Assembly (NCBI GenBank): GCA_964637515.1
Contig: CAZWUI010000001.1
Span: forward strand, 1-64,000
Direction of reading: 5' to 3'
Origin: RGIG4097 sp964637515
GTDB lineage: Bacteria > Bacillota > Clostridia > Christensenellales > CAG-917
DNA: 64,000 bases
The translations under genes and the position numbers were made by a program. Under the pieces are notes generated by a model that searched no databases, was not told the origin of the DNA, and worked only from the letters and a program-made list of their open reading frames with translations. Positions 31,360-40,250 of the stretch are shown here, in pieces (positions within the stretch are counted from its first letter, which is position 1; each line of letters opens with the position of its first letter).

Positions 31360-32673
31360 TTACTTCAAGAATCCTTTATAGTGCTTCATCATTATTTGCG
31401 ATTCGAGTTGCTTGTTGAATTCGAGTGCGACGGAAACGACGATGAGAAGTCCGGTTGCGGAGAACGCATTGCTGATTCCAAGGTTGTAACCCGAATAAGT
31501 ACCGTTGAGCGCGTTGAAGATGAAAGTAGGTATCAAGGCGAGCAACGCAAGGAAGATTGCTCCGAACAGCGTGATGCGGTTGGAAATCTTCTTCAAGAAA
31601 TCGCTGGTGGGTTTACCCGCACGGATGCCGGGGATAAATCCGCCGTATTGTTGGATATTCTTTGCGACGTCTTCGGGGTTAAATTGAATCTGCGCATAGA
31701 AGTATGCAAAGAACAGAATGAAGATAACCATGAACACGTAGTAAGGCCAAGTGCCGGAGCCCATATGGAGCGCATACCATTGATATGCTTCGCTTTCGGG
31801 CCAGAACAACGCCATGATCATTTGAGGGAACATGAGAAGGGAGGATGCGAAGATGATAGGCATGACACCGCTTCCGTTGATTCTGATGGGGATGTAGGTG
31901 GTTTGGCCGCCGTACATCTTGTTGCCCTTGACTTGTTTACTGTACTGCACCGTGATTCTTCTTTCCGCCATGTCCATAAAGACGATGAACGCAAAGAGAA
32001 GAACGACGATGATGATGAATCCGAGAATATTCCAAATGTAAGTCCATTCTTCGCCGACAAGTTTGAATGCGCTTGCCATGGAAGTGCCTGCGGTTGCGAG
32101 AATACCGACGAAAATGATGAGGGACGAACCGTTGCCCACACCGTATTCGGTGATTCTCTCACTGAGCCACATGACCATCGTGCTGCCCGCCATCAAAATG
32201 ATGATGATGCCTGCCATCGTGAAGTAAGGATATTCCCAACCCGCTTCGAAACTGAAGACGGAGTTGATGCTACTCTTCCAACCGACGACGATACCGATGC
32301 CTTGGACCGCCGCAAGAACGAGTGCGAAGTAGCGGGTGATTTGGGTGAGTTTTTTTCTACCCTCTTCACCCTCTTTGGACATCTTCTCAAGCGCGGGAAT
32401 TACGAGCGTGAGAAGTTGCATAATGATGAATGCGTTGATGAAAGGAAGTATGCCGAGCGAGAACAACGTTGCGTTTGCAAGTGAACCGCCGGTGATCATG
32501 GACAAGACTCCGAAGAAGTCTGACTTGGTGATCAAGCTCTCGAGAGTGCCTGCGGCGATGCCGGGCACCGGGATATAACAACCTATTCTATAAACGAGGA
32601 GCATCGCGAGCGTGAGCCAAATTTTGACGCGAATTTCCTTCGTTTTGAACGCATTAACAAGTGTTTCAAACAT
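31360..32673 (-). CDS. secY: Protein translocase subunit SecY
   Basis: 437 residues with ten transmembrane helices. LVYRIGCYIPVPGIAAGTL at the N-terminus, NGSSLIIFVGI in the middle and the plug region are typical. It forms the SecYEG channel for secreted and membrane proteins. It follows rplO in the spc part of the operon; its start is one base from the rplO stop. Confidence 0.97.
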   Translation of the reverse strand: MFETLVNAFKTKEIRVKIWLTLAMLLVYRIGCYIPVPGIAAGTLESLITKSDFFGVLSMITGGSLANATLFSLGILPFINAFIIMQLLTLVIPALEKMSKEGEEGRKKLTQITRYFALVLAAVQGIGIVVGWKSSINSVFSFEAGWEYPYFTMAGIIIILMAGSTMVMWLSERITEYGVGNGSSLIIFVGILATAGTSMASAFKLVGEEWTYIWNILGFIIIVVLLFAFIVFMDMAERRITVQYSKQVKGNKMYGGQTTYIPIRINGSGVMPIIFASSLLMFPQMIMALFWPESEAYQWYALHMGSGTWPYYVFMVIFILFFAYFYAQIQFNPEDVAKNIQQYGGFIPGIRAGKPTSDFLKKISNRITLFGAIFLALLALIPTFIFNALNGTYSGYNLGISNAFSATGLLIVVSVALEFNKQLESQIMMKHYKGFLK

Positions 32674-33122
32674 TATTCGATTACCTCTGCCTTGCCTTTG
32701 GCTTGTTCAATTTTTGCGACTGCGGATGCAGTGAATTTGTTAGCCTTGATGGTGAGTGCTTTTTCAAGAGTTCCGTTTCCGAGAACTTTGAGTCCGTATG
32801 CTTCGACTTTCTTGATGATGCCGTTTGCAACGAGTTCGTCGATACCAACGGTTGCGCCGTCTTCAAAACAGTTGAAGACTTCGACGTTCACGGTGTTGTA
32901 GACGTGTGCGAAACGTTTGTTGTTAAAGCCGAATTTCGGAATACGTCTGGTCATAGGCATTTGACCGCCTTCGAAATTGGGACGTACACCGCCGCCACTT
33001 CTTGCCCATTGACCTTTGTGGCCACGAGTGGAAGTTTTGCCCATGCCGGAACCGATTCCGCGACCGACTCTCTTTGTGGAGGTTTTTGCGCCCTCTGCGG
33101 GTTTCAAATCTTGAATGTTCAT
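32673..33122 (-). CDS. rplO: 50S ribosomal protein L15
   Basis: 149 residues. GIGSGMGKTSTRGHKGQWARSGG is the L15 signature. A late assembly protein of the 50S subunit. Directly precedes secY, as expected. Confidence 0.97.
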   Translation of the reverse strand: MNIQDLKPAEGAKTSTKRVGRGIGSGMGKTSTRGHKGQWARSGGGVRPNFEGGQMPMTRRIPKFGFNNKRFAHVYNTVNVEVFNCFEDGATVGIDELVANGIIKKVEAYGLKVLGNGTLEKALTIKANKFTASAVAKIEQAKGKAEVIE

Positions 33123-33131
33123 AGTTCCTCC

Positions 33132-33338
33132 TTAGATTTCCTCAACCTTGACAAGGTGAGAGATTTTCTTAATCATGCCTCTGACGACGGGAGTGTCGTT
33201 GAAGGTGTTGGAGCTACCGACTTTGTGAAGTCCGAGAGCTTCGCAATTCGCCTTTTGATTCTTGAGGCAAGAAATCGTGGATTTCACGAGAGTGACTTTG
33301 ATTTGTTTGACTTCGGTGGTTTCAACTTTCTTTGCCAT
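33132..33338 (-). CDS. rpmD: 50S ribosomal protein L30
   Basis: 68 residues. KVTLVKSTISCLKNQKANCEALGL and the C-terminal VRGMIKKISHLVKVEE match L30. A short Lys/Thr-rich N-terminal stretch is slightly longer than in Bacillus. Lies between rpsE and rplO. Confidence 0.96.
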   Translation of the reverse strand: MAKKVETTEVKQIKVTLVKSTISCLKNQKANCEALGLHKVGSSNTFNDTPVVRGMIKKISHLVKVEEI

Positions 33339-33348
33339 AATATCCTCC

Positions 33349-33867
33349 TTAGCCTTCCACGTCTACACCGCGAAGTTTTGCGATTTGTTCCGCGTTACGG
33401 AGATTGCAAAGACCTTCGAGGGTTGCTTTGGCGCAGTTGATGGGGTTGTTGGAGCCGAGGGATTTCGTTCTGATATCCTTGACGCCTGCCGCTTCGAGGA
33501 CTGCACGCACCGCACCGCCTGCGATAACGCCGGTACCGGTTTCAGCGGGGAGAAGAAGAACTTGTCCGCGACCGAACTTGCCGGTGATTTGGTGAGGTAT
33601 CGTGGTGTCTTTGAGGGACACTGCAACCATATTGCGTTTTGCAAGTTGAGTTGCTTTCTCGATTGCTTCGGGGACTTCGGCTGCTTTGCCCATGCCAAGA
33701 CCGACTTTGCCTTGACCGTCGCCGACGACTACGAGTGCGCTGAAACGCATGTTACGTCCGCCTTTAACGACCTTGGTAACGCGGTTGACCGCTATGAGCT
33801 TGCTGTTAAGACCGTCGTCTTCTCTATTGTTTCTATCTTTTCTTCTATTATCGCGTTGTTCTGCCAT
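33349..33867 (-). CDS. rpsE: 30S ribosomal protein S5
   Basis: 172 residues. GRNMRFSALVVVGDGQGKVGLGMGKA is the S5 double-stranded-RNA-binding-like domain; the C-terminal domain follows. It takes part in decoding fidelity. A short Arg/Asp-rich N-terminus precedes it. GGAGG upstream. Confidence 0.97.
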   Translation of the reverse strand: MAEQRDNRRKDRNNREDDGLNSKLIAVNRVTKVVKGGRNMRFSALVVVGDGQGKVGLGMGKAAEVPEAIEKATQLAKRNMVAVSLKDTTIPHQITGKFGRGQVLLLPAETGTGVIAGGAVRAVLEAAGVKDIRTKSLGSNNPINCAKATLEGLCNLRNAEQIAKLRGVDVEG

Positions 33868-33879
33868 AGTTAGCCCTCC

Positions 33880-34251
33880 TTAGAAAACGAGACCGGCTTC
33901 TCTTGCGCCGTCAGCGAGTGCTTGCACTCTGCCGGTGTAGAGGTATCCGCCTCTGTCGTAAACGACTTTGGTGATGCCGAGTTTCATAGCCTTTTCCGCG
34001 ACTGCCTTGCCGACGACTTTTGCCGCTTCGACCTTGGTGAGAGAGGCGACTTGTGCCGCTATGTCTTTCTCAACGGTGGACGCTGCGCAAAGGGTGTGTC
34101 CGACTTGGTCGTCAATGATTTGGGCGTAAATATGGTTGGTGCTGCGATACACGGAGAGACGAGGACACTCTGCAGTGCCGGGTTTGATGTTCTTTCTGAC
34201 TCTCTCGTGACGGATAATTCTATCCGCGTTCTTATCTTTCTTAACTATCAT
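33880..34251 (-). CDS. rplR: 50S ribosomal protein L18
   Basis: 123 residues. RHERVRKNIKPGTAECPRLSVYRS and IYAQIIDD are typical; L18 binds 5S rRNA with L5 and L25. It lies between rplF and rpsE. Confidence 0.97.
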   Translation of the reverse strand: MIVKKDKNADRIIRHERVRKNIKPGTAECPRLSVYRSTNHIYAQIIDDQVGHTLCAASTVEKDIAAQVASLTKVEAAKVVGKAVAEKAMKLGITKVVYDRGGYLYTGRVQALADGAREAGLVF

Positions 34252-34261
34252 ATTTCACCTC

Positions 34262-34801
34262 TTATTTACCGGCAGTCTTGCCTTCCTTGCGGATAACGAC
34301 TTCGTCTTTATAGTGGAAGCCATAGCCGTGATAAGGTTCGACGGGTTTGATTGCCTTGATGGACGCCGCGGTTTGACCGACCTTTTGACGATCAATACCT
34401 TTCACAACGATTTCGAGGGGTGCCGCCATCTTGAAGGTTACGCCTTCGGGTGCGGTGAACTCTACGACGTGCGAGAAACCGATGTTCATCGTGAGTTTGT
34501 TATCAGTTGCGGTCACTTTGTAACCTACGCCGGATACGACGAGGGTTTTTTCAAAGCCTTTCGTGACGCCGGTCACCATGTTGTTGATGAGTGCGCGATA
34601 GAGGCCGTGAAGTGCGCGATGGTCTTTGTCATCACTGTGTCTTTCGACGAGGATGTGACCGTCTTGCACGGAAACCGTGATGCTGGAATCCACTTTTTGA
34701 GAAAGGGTTCCGAGGGGTCCTTTGACGGTAACCACGTTGTTGACGTTTTCAAAAGTGACGCCTTCAGGGATTGCAATGGGTGCTCTTCCGATACGAGACA
34801 T
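34262..34801 (-). CDS. rplF: 50S ribosomal protein L6
   Basis: 179 residues from the ATG at 34801, with AGGAGG upstream; the frame to 34819 would start before it. SRIGRAPIAIPEGV and the C-terminal YHGYGFHYKDEVVIRKEGK are standard. It binds 23S rRNA near the factor-binding site. Confidence 0.97.
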   Translation of the reverse strand: MSRIGRAPIAIPEGVTFENVNNVVTVKGPLGTLSQKVDSSITVSVQDGHILVERHSDDKDHRALHGLYRALINNMVTGVTKGFEKTLVVSGVGYKVTATDNKLTMNIGFSHVVEFTAPEGVTFKMAAPLEIVVKGIDRQKVGQTAASIKAIKPVEPYHGYGFHYKDEVVIRKEGKTAGK

Positions 34802-34812
34802 AATATTACCTC

Positions 34813-35208
34813 CTACCAAATGTAAGCGAGCACTTCGCCGCCCACTTTTTGTTCCCTTGCTTCCTTGTCAGTCAAGATGCCCTTGTTCGTGGAAAGGATT
34901 GCGATACCCATACCGTTGAGAACTTTGGGGAGCTTGTCGACGCTTGCGTAAACGCGGAGGCCGGGGGTGGAAACTCTCTTGAGGCCGGTGATGACTTTGA
35001 GTCCCTTGATGGGGGAATACTTCAAGGTGATCACGATGTCGTTTTGGACTTCGTTTTCGACGATTTCAAAACTCTTTACGTAGCCTTCTTTGACGAGTAT
35101 TTCTGCGATTGCCACCTTCATTTTGCTTGCGGGGATAGTCACCGTTTCATGTTTGGCGGTCAATGCATTTCTGATTCTTGTAAGCATATCTGCAATAGGA
35201 TCTGTCAT
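34813..35208 (-). CDS. rpsH: 30S ribosomal protein S8
   Basis: 131 residues. MTDPIADMLTRIRNALTAKH and ISTNKGILTDKEAREQKVGGE are the S8 signatures. It is a primary 16S binder and in E. coli the repressor of the spc operon. Confidence 0.97.
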   Translation of the reverse strand: MTDPIADMLTRIRNALTAKHETVTIPASKMKVAIAEILVKEGYVKSFEIVENEVQNDIVITLKYSPIKGLKVITGLKRVSTPGLRVYASVDKLPKVLNGMGIAILSTNKGILTDKEAREQKVGGEVLAYIW

Positions 35209-35224
35209 TGTATTCTGCCTCCTC

Positions 35225-35410
35225 TTACCAACTTGCTTTCTTTACGCCGGGAATTTGACCTTTGTAGGCAAGTTCACGGAAGCAAACTCTGCAAATGCCG
35301 TATTTTCTGAGAACCGCGTGGGGACGTCCGCAGATTTTGCAGCGGGTGTATTCTCTGGTCGAGAACTTCGCGGGTCTGGATTGTCTGATTTTTTGTGAAG
35401 TTTTAGCCAT
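35225..35410 (-). CDS. rpsN: 30S ribosomal protein S14, zinc type
   Basis: 61 residues, the short type with CKICGRPHAVLRKYGICRVC, a C-x2-C-x13-C-x2-C zinc site. There is no sign of the zinc-free paralogue in the window. It lies between rplE and rpsH. Confidence 0.97.
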   Translation of the reverse strand: MAKTSQKIRQSRPAKFSTREYTRCKICGRPHAVLRKYGICRVCFRELAYKGQIPGVKKASW

Positions 35411-35424
35411 AAAAACTTATCCTC

Positions 35425-36021
35425 CTATTTGGCAAAGGGCATGCCCATAAGTCTGAGAAGCTCACGTGCTTCCTCGTCGGTCTTTGCGGTGGTGACGATG
35501 CAAATATCGAAACCGCGCACTTTCTCGATTTGGTCGTAAGAGATTTCAGGGAATATGAGTTGTTCTTTGACGCCCAGCGCGTAATTTCCTCTGCCGTCGA
35601 AGGACTTGGAGGACACTCCGCGGAAGTCACGCACTCTGGGGAGAGCGATGGAGATGAACTTGTCGAGGAAGTCATACATTCTCTCGTTGCGGAGAGTGAC
35701 CTTCGCACCAACGTTCATACCTTCTCTCACTTTGAAGTTTGCGACACTCTTCTTTGCTTTGGTGATGACGGGTTTTTGTCCCGCGATTTGAGTGAGTTCT
35801 GCCACTGCAATTTGGAGAGATTTGCTGTTGTCTTTGCAATCACCGAGACCCATGTTGAGAACTATTTTCTCAAGACGGGGCACTTCGTTGATGTTTTTGT
35901 AGCCAAAACGTTTGACGAGAGCGGGAACGACTTCTTCTTTGTACGCCGTTCTCATTCTGTATCTTTCGGCACCGTTATCGGTTGCAGCTGCCTTAGCAAC
36001 CTGATTCTTCTTGTCTGCCAC
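35425..36021 (-). CDS. rplE: 50S ribosomal protein L5
   Basis: 198 residues. VPRLEKIVLNMGLGDCKDNSK and RDFRGVSSKSFDGRGNYALGV are typical. A slightly extended N-terminus (about 20 residues) precedes the core. It binds 5S rRNA and contacts the P-site tRNA. Confidence 0.97.
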   Translation of the reverse strand: MADKKNQVAKAAATDNGAERYRMRTAYKEEVVPALVKRFGYKNINEVPRLEKIVLNMGLGDCKDNSKSLQIAVAELTQIAGQKPVITKAKKSVANFKVREGMNVGAKVTLRNERMYDFLDKFISIALPRVRDFRGVSSKSFDGRGNYALGVKEQLIFPEISYDQIEKVRGFDICIVTTAKTDEEARELLRLMGMPFAK

Positions 36022-36038
36022 AGTTTATACCTCCGAGG

Positions 36039-36446
36039 TTAGTCTTTCTTTTCGGCTTTTTTTGCCTTTGCTTTGGATGCCTTCTTTGCTGCCTTTTTGG
36101 CGGAAGACTTCTTTTCATCGAGGGACGCACCGCACTTTGCGCAGACGCGGACGGACTTCATTTCGCCCTTTGCGTTTGCTTCTTCGGTGTGACGGACGCG
36201 GACTACTTCACCACATGCGGGGCAAATGTGCATGACGTTGGATGCATCGATTGCGCCTTCTTGTTTGAGGATGCCGCCCTTGTCTTGTGCGTTTCTCGGT
36301 TTTTTGCTCTTGGAAACGATATTGATACCTTCAACGTACACTCTGTTTTCTTCGGGGAGAACTTTGAGGACTTTGCCGGCTTTGCCTTTATCTTTTCCTG
36401 CGATGACCATTACGTTGTCACCGGTTTTAACGTTCATTTTTGCCAT
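36039..36446 (-). CDS. rplX: 50S ribosomal protein L24 with long basic tail
   Basis: 135 residues, longer than the usual 100-105. The KOW domain is at the N-terminus (GDNVMVIAGKDKGKAGKVLKV). HICPACGEVVRVRHT and RVCAKCGASL provide a C-x2-C pair each, a possible zinc ribbon. The last 30 residues are Lys/Ala-rich (SSAKKAAKKASKAKAKKAEK) and probably unstructured and RNA-binding. It lies between rplN and rplE. Confidence 0.96.
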   Translation of the reverse strand: MAKMNVKTGDNVMVIAGKDKGKAGKVLKVLPEENRVYVEGINIVSKSKKPRNAQDKGGILKQEGAIDASNVMHICPACGEVVRVRHTEEANAKGEMKSVRVCAKCGASLDEKKSSAKKAAKKASKAKAKKAEKKD

Positions 36447-36457
36447 TGTAAACCTCC

Positions 36458-36826
36458 TTAAAGCACTTCGGGTGCAAGAGAGATTATCTTCATATAGTCT
36501 TTGTCACGAAGTTCTCTCGCGATGGGCCCAAAGATACGGGTGCCTTGGGGTTGTTTTTGGTTGTCGATTATGACGGCTGCGTTGTCGTCGAATTTAATCG
36601 AACTTCCGTCTTGACGTTGGATTCCGAAGCTGGTGCGGACGATGACCGCTTTGACTACGTCGCCTTTTTTGACCTTGCCGCCGGGGATTGCGGATTTCAC
36701 GGACGCAACGATGACGTCGCCGATGTTACCGCTTCTGCGGAAGGAACCGCCAAGAACTCTGATACACATTATTTCTTTTGCGCCGCTGTTGTCTGCGACT
36801 TTAAGTCTTGATTGTGGTTGTATCAT
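36458..36826 (-). CDS. rplN: 50S ribosomal protein L14
   Basis: 122 residues, the standard size. QPQSRLKVADNSGAKEIMCIRV and TRIFGPIARELRDKDYMKI identify L14. It lies at the subunit interface. Confidence 0.97.
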   Translation of the reverse strand: MIQPQSRLKVADNSGAKEIMCIRVLGGSFRRSGNIGDVIVASVKSAIPGGKVKKGDVVKAVIVRTSFGIQRQDGSSIKFDDNAAVIIDNQKQPQGTRIFGPIARELRDKDYMKIISLAPEVL

Positions 36827-36838
36827 AGTTGTGTCTCC

Positions 36839-37096
36839 TTATTTCGCCTTTTCGATTATCTCGACAAGACGCCAGCACTTATCCTTAGAAAGAGGACGAG
36901 TTTCTGCAACACGCACTTTGTCGCCAATACCACATTCGTTCTTTTCGTCGTGTGCTTTCAGCTTTTTGGTGCGGCTAACGATTTTCTTATAGAGAGGGTG
37001 TTTTACACGTTCGGTGATTGCAACGACGATGGTTTTGTCCATCTTATCGCTCACGACGATACCTACTCTTTCTTTTCTGAGATTTCTTTCTTCCAT
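36839..37096 (-). CDS. rpsQ: 30S ribosomal protein S17
   Basis: 85 residues. KERVGIVVSDKMDKTIVVAI and GDKVRVAETRPLSKDKCWRL are the S17 OB-fold signatures. Spacing to rplN is 12 bases. Confidence 0.97.
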   Translation of the reverse strand: MEERNLRKERVGIVVSDKMDKTIVVAITERVKHPLYKKIVSRTKKLKAHDEKNECGIGDKVRVAETRPLSKDKCWRLVEIIEKAK

Positions 37097-37110
37097 ATTA
37101 TCCTCCGCTA

Positions 37111-37326
37111 TCAGTTGTTCGCGTCAGCGTTTTGCTTTGCGATTTCTCTTTGACGAATGACCGTCTTGATGCGGGCAATATCCTTTCTGGTTTCAACGAG
37201 AACCATGGGATTCGTCAACTGATTGGTGGCGTTTTTGAAACGAAGGAAAAACAGTTCGGACTTGAGTTCGTTGAGCTTGTTTTGCAATTCCTTATCAGTC
37301 ATTTCATGTACTTGTTTCGCTTTCAT
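37111..37326 (-). CDS. rpmC: 50S ribosomal protein L29
   Basis: 71 residues. The helical hairpin LNELKSELFFLRFKNATNQL and DIARIKTVIRQRE identify L29, which lies by the peptide exit tunnel. Its start overlaps the rplP stop by four bases. Confidence 0.96.
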   Translation of the reverse strand: MKAKQVHEMTDKELQNKLNELKSELFFLRFKNATNQLTNPMVLVETRKDIARIKTVIRQREIAKQNADANN

Positions 37327-37754
37327 TCTTCACCGCCTTCGGCCATGTCTGCCTTTGCCATAAACTTACACTTGACGGGAAGTTTGTGCGCTGCAAGACG
37401 AAGAGCCTCTTTTGCTATTGATTCGTCCACGCCTGCGATTTCGAACATCACACGGCCGGGCTTGACTACTGCTACCCAATATTCGGGAGAACCTTTACCG
37501 CTACCCATACGAGTTTCAGCGGGTTTCTTCGTTACGGGTTTGTGAGGGAAGATGTCCACCCAAACTTGTCCGCCACGACGAATGTATCTGGTCATTGCGA
37601 CACGGGCTGCTTCTATTTGGTTTGAGGTAATCCAACCGGGTTCGGTTGCGATAAGGCCGTATTCGCCGTATGCGATGACGTTACCCTTATTTGCTTTACC
37701 TTTCATTCTACCACGGAATTGACGGCGTCTTTTGACGCGTTTAGGCATCAACAT
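37323..37754 (-). CDS. rplP: 50S ribosomal protein L16
   Basis: 143 residues. MPKRVKRRRQFRGRMKGKA and GSGKGSPEYWVAVVKPGRVMFE are typical. The first ATG at 37754 shares a base with the rpsC stop (TAATG) and has GGAGGA seven bases before it; the Met two codons later is an alternative start. Confidence 0.96.
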   Translation of the reverse strand: MLMPKRVKRRRQFRGRMKGKANKGNVIAYGEYGLIATEPGWITSNQIEAARVAMTRYIRRGGQVWVDIFPHKPVTKKPAETRMGSGKGSPEYWVAVVKPGRVMFEIAGVDESIAKEALRLAAHKLPVKCKFMAKADMAEGGEE

Positions 37755-38416
37755 TATTTATCTCCTCCTTCCAAAGGATTTTTGCCAAGGACTTCGCCCT
37801 TGTAGATCCAGCACTTCACGCCGATTGCGCCGAAGGTGGTGTTTGCGGTTGCAGTGCCGTAATCGATGTCTGCACGGAGAGTTTGAAGAGGAATGGAACC
37901 TTCGTGATAGCTCTCGCTTCTTGCGATTTCTGCACCGTCAAGACGTCCGCTGACTTTGGTCTTGATACCCTTTGCGCCCGCTTTCATTGCTCTGGACATA
38001 GCTTGTTTCATACTTCTACGGAAGGATGCTCTTGCCTCGAGTTGTTTTGCGATTGCTTCTGCGACGAGTTGTGCGTCTGCATCGGGGTGTTTGACTTCCA
38101 TGATGTTCACGCTGACTTTCTTGTCGCCGTTGACGAGGGATTTGACTTCTTCGGTGAGTGCCGCCGCACCTGCTCCGTCTTTACCGATGAGCACTGCGGG
38201 ACGTGCGGTGTAAACGGATACAACCACTTTGTCCGCCGCTCTTTCGATATTGATCTTGGAAATTGCGGTGTCATAATATTTTTTCTTTACGAACTTACGG
38301 ATTTTGTTGTCTTCAACAAGGTTGTCCGCAAAGTTTTTCTTGTCTGCATACCAAGTGGCTTCCCAGGGTCTGATAACGCCGGTGCGAAGTCCGTTCGGAT
38401 TAACTTTTTGTCCCAT
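37754..38416 (-). CDS. rpsC: 30S ribosomal protein S3
   Basis: 220 residues. MGQKVNPNGLRTGVIRPWEATWYADKK at the N-terminus and the KH domain with VLIGKDGAGA are standard. The C-terminus GAKGIKTKVSGRLDGAEIAR is the S3 signature. It helps form the mRNA entry tunnel. Confidence 0.97.
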   Translation of the reverse strand: MGQKVNPNGLRTGVIRPWEATWYADKKNFADNLVEDNKIRKFVKKKYYDTAISKINIERAADKVVVSVYTARPAVLIGKDGAGAAALTEEVKSLVNGDKKVSVNIMEVKHPDADAQLVAEAIAKQLEARASFRRSMKQAMSRAMKAGAKGIKTKVSGRLDGAEIARSESYHEGSIPLQTLRADIDYGTATANTTFGAIGVKCWIYKGEVLGKNPLEGGDK

Positions 38417-38428
38417 TTTAGCCTCCTA

Positions 38429-38818
38429 TTATGCTTGTTTGCTGTCGAGGATGACAGTGATATGACTTGTTCTCTTGTTGATGCGGAATGCTCTGCCTTG
38501 TGCTCTGGGCATGATGCGTTTGAGGGTGGGACCTTCATTTGCATAGCATTCTGCGACGTACAAGTCGTTTCTGGAAAGATTTTGGTTGTTTTCCGCGTTT
38601 GCCGCTGCGCTGTTGACGAGTTTGTAGAGAACTTCGCTTGCCGCTTTGGGAGTGTTTTCCAAAATCGCGATTGCTTCGTTTACGGGTTTGCCCTTGATGA
38701 CGTCGAGTACGATACGGACTTTGAAGGGAGAAATTCTGACGAACTTCGCGGTCGCTCTGGGTCTGGTATCAGCATTGGCTTGACGCGCAAGTGCTTTTTG
38801 TTTAGAACGTGTTGCCAT
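38429..38818 (-). CDS. rplV: 50S ribosomal protein L22
   Basis: 129 residues. KFVRISPFKVRIVLDVIKGK is at the N-terminus and GPTLKRIMPRAQGRAFRINKRTSHI holds the hook that lines the exit tunnel. It is standard apart from a short basic N-terminal extension. Confidence 0.97.
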   Translation of the reverse strand: MATRSKQKALARQANADTRPRATAKFVRISPFKVRIVLDVIKGKPVNEAIAILENTPKAASEVLYKLVNSAAANAENNQNLSRNDLYVAECYANEGPTLKRIMPRAQGRAFRINKRTSHITVILDSKQA

Positions 38819-38826
38819 ATTTCCTC

Positions 38827-39105
38827 CTATTTCTTACCGGTGGTTTTGTCGCCGGCGTGTCCTCTGAAAGTACGGGTGGGAGCGAACTCACCGAGTTTGC
38901 ATCCGACCATATCTTCGGTAACGTACACGGGGGTGTGTTGTTTACCGTTGTGGACGGCGATGGTGTGGCCGACCATTTCGGGGAATATTGTGGACGAACG
39001 GGACCAGGTTTTCACGGTGTGTTTTTCACCTGCTGCGTTCATTTCATTGATTCTTTTCATAAGTCTTTCTTCTACGAAAGGACCTTTCTTGACGCTTCTA
39101 CTCAT
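38827..39105 (-). CDS. rpsS: 30S ribosomal protein S19
   Basis: 92 residues. MSRSVKKGPFVEERLMKRI and STIFPEMVGHTIAVHNGKQHTPV are the S19 signatures. It lies on the 30S head by the A/P sites. Confidence 0.97.
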   Translation of the reverse strand: MSRSVKKGPFVEERLMKRINEMNAAGEKHTVKTWSRSSTIFPEMVGHTIAVHNGKQHTPVYVTEDMVGCKLGEFAPTRTFRGHAGDKTTGKK

Positions 39106-39120
39106 TATTTCGGCCTCCTA

Positions 39121-39948
39121 CTAGTTCACGCGCTTAATGATGAACTTGTTAGTGATGTTCTTCTTCTTTCTGGTCTTATAACCAAGAGTAGGCTTGCCCC
39201 AAGGAGTAACAGGAGAAGGCATACCGATCGGGGACTTGCCTTCGCCGCCGCCGTGAGGGTGATCGCAGGGGTTCATGACGACACCGCGGACGGTAGGTCT
39301 GACACCCATGTGACGAGTTTTACCCGCTTTGCCGACTCTGACGATTTCGTGATCGAGATTGCCGACCTGACCGATAGTCGCTCTGCACGCGATGGGGACG
39401 TAACGCATTTCACCGCTGGGCATACGAAGAGTTGCATATTTGCCTTCTTTTGCCATAAGTTGTGCGCTACCGCCTGCCGCTCTCGCGATTTGACCGCCCT
39501 TACCGGGTTGAAGTTCAATGTTGTGAACCATCGTACCGACGGGGATGTTTGCGAGTTTGAGTGCGTTGCCGACTTTGATGTCCGCGTCGTCTGCGCTGAC
39601 GACTACGTCGCCGACGTTAAGTCCGAGAGGTGCGATGATGTAACGCTTTTCGCCGTCTGCGTAGAACAGAAGTGCGATGTTTGCGGAACGGTTGGGGTCG
39701 TATTGAATGGCTTTCACGGTTGCGGGGACGTTGTCCTTGTTGCGTTTGAAGTCAACGATACGATATTTGTTTCTATTGCCGCCGCCGATGTGACGTACGG
39801 TGATTCTGCCTTGTGCGTTTCTGCCGCCGGTGTGGTTCTTGGAAACCAACAAACTGCGTTCGGGAGTGGTAGAGGTAATTTCCTCATAGGCGGAAACCGT
39901 CATAAAACGACGCGCGGGAGACGTAGGTTTATATTTCTTAATAGCCAT
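39121..39948 (-). CDS. rplB: 50S ribosomal protein L2
   Basis: 275 residues. KKYKPTSPARRFMTVSAYEE, the RGVVMNPCDHPHGGGEGKSP signature and GYKTRKKKNITNKFIIKR end are standard. L2 is needed for subunit joining and for the peptidyl-transferase centre. Confidence 0.98.
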   Translation of the reverse strand: MAIKKYKPTSPARRFMTVSAYEEITSTTPERSLLVSKNHTGGRNAQGRITVRHIGGGNRNKYRIVDFKRNKDNVPATVKAIQYDPNRSANIALLFYADGEKRYIIAPLGLNVGDVVVSADDADIKVGNALKLANIPVGTMVHNIELQPGKGGQIARAAGGSAQLMAKEGKYATLRMPSGEMRYVPIACRATIGQVGNLDHEIVRVGKAGKTRHMGVRPTVRGVVMNPCDHPHGGGEGKSPIGMPSPVTPWGKPTLGYKTRKKKNITNKFIIKRVN

Positions 39949-39959
39949 ATTCTTTCTCC

Positions 39960-40250
39960 TTATGCCAAGCTCTCGAAGAATTCGATTGCCTTACTGTTCT
40001 CGGTGAGAGTAACGATTGCCTTTTTATAGCTTGCGGTTTTGCCTTCGTGGCGACCCATTCTCTTGAGTTTTCCGTCGTAGTTGCAGGTGTTCACTTTTGC
40101 GACTTTGACGCCGAAGATTTGTTCGACTGCATCTTTGATTTGGGTTTTGTTCGCCGTTTTTGCAACCTTGAAGGTGTATCTCTTCTCGGGAATGCCGTCA
40201 AAACTCTTTTCGGAAAGGACGGGCTCAATGATGATATCGTAAACTGTCAT
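39960..40250 (-). CDS. rplW: 50S ribosomal protein L23
   Basis: 96 residues. IIEPVLSEKSFDGIPEKRYTFKV and the LKRMGRHEGKTASYKKAIVTL C-terminal end identify L23, the docking site for SRP and trigger factor at the exit tunnel. Its start overlaps the rplD stop by four bases. Confidence 0.97.
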   Translation of the reverse strand: MTVYDIIIEPVLSEKSFDGIPEKRYTFKVAKTANKTQIKDAVEQIFGVKVAKVNTCNYDGKLKRMGRHEGKTASYKKAIVTLTENSKAIEFFESLA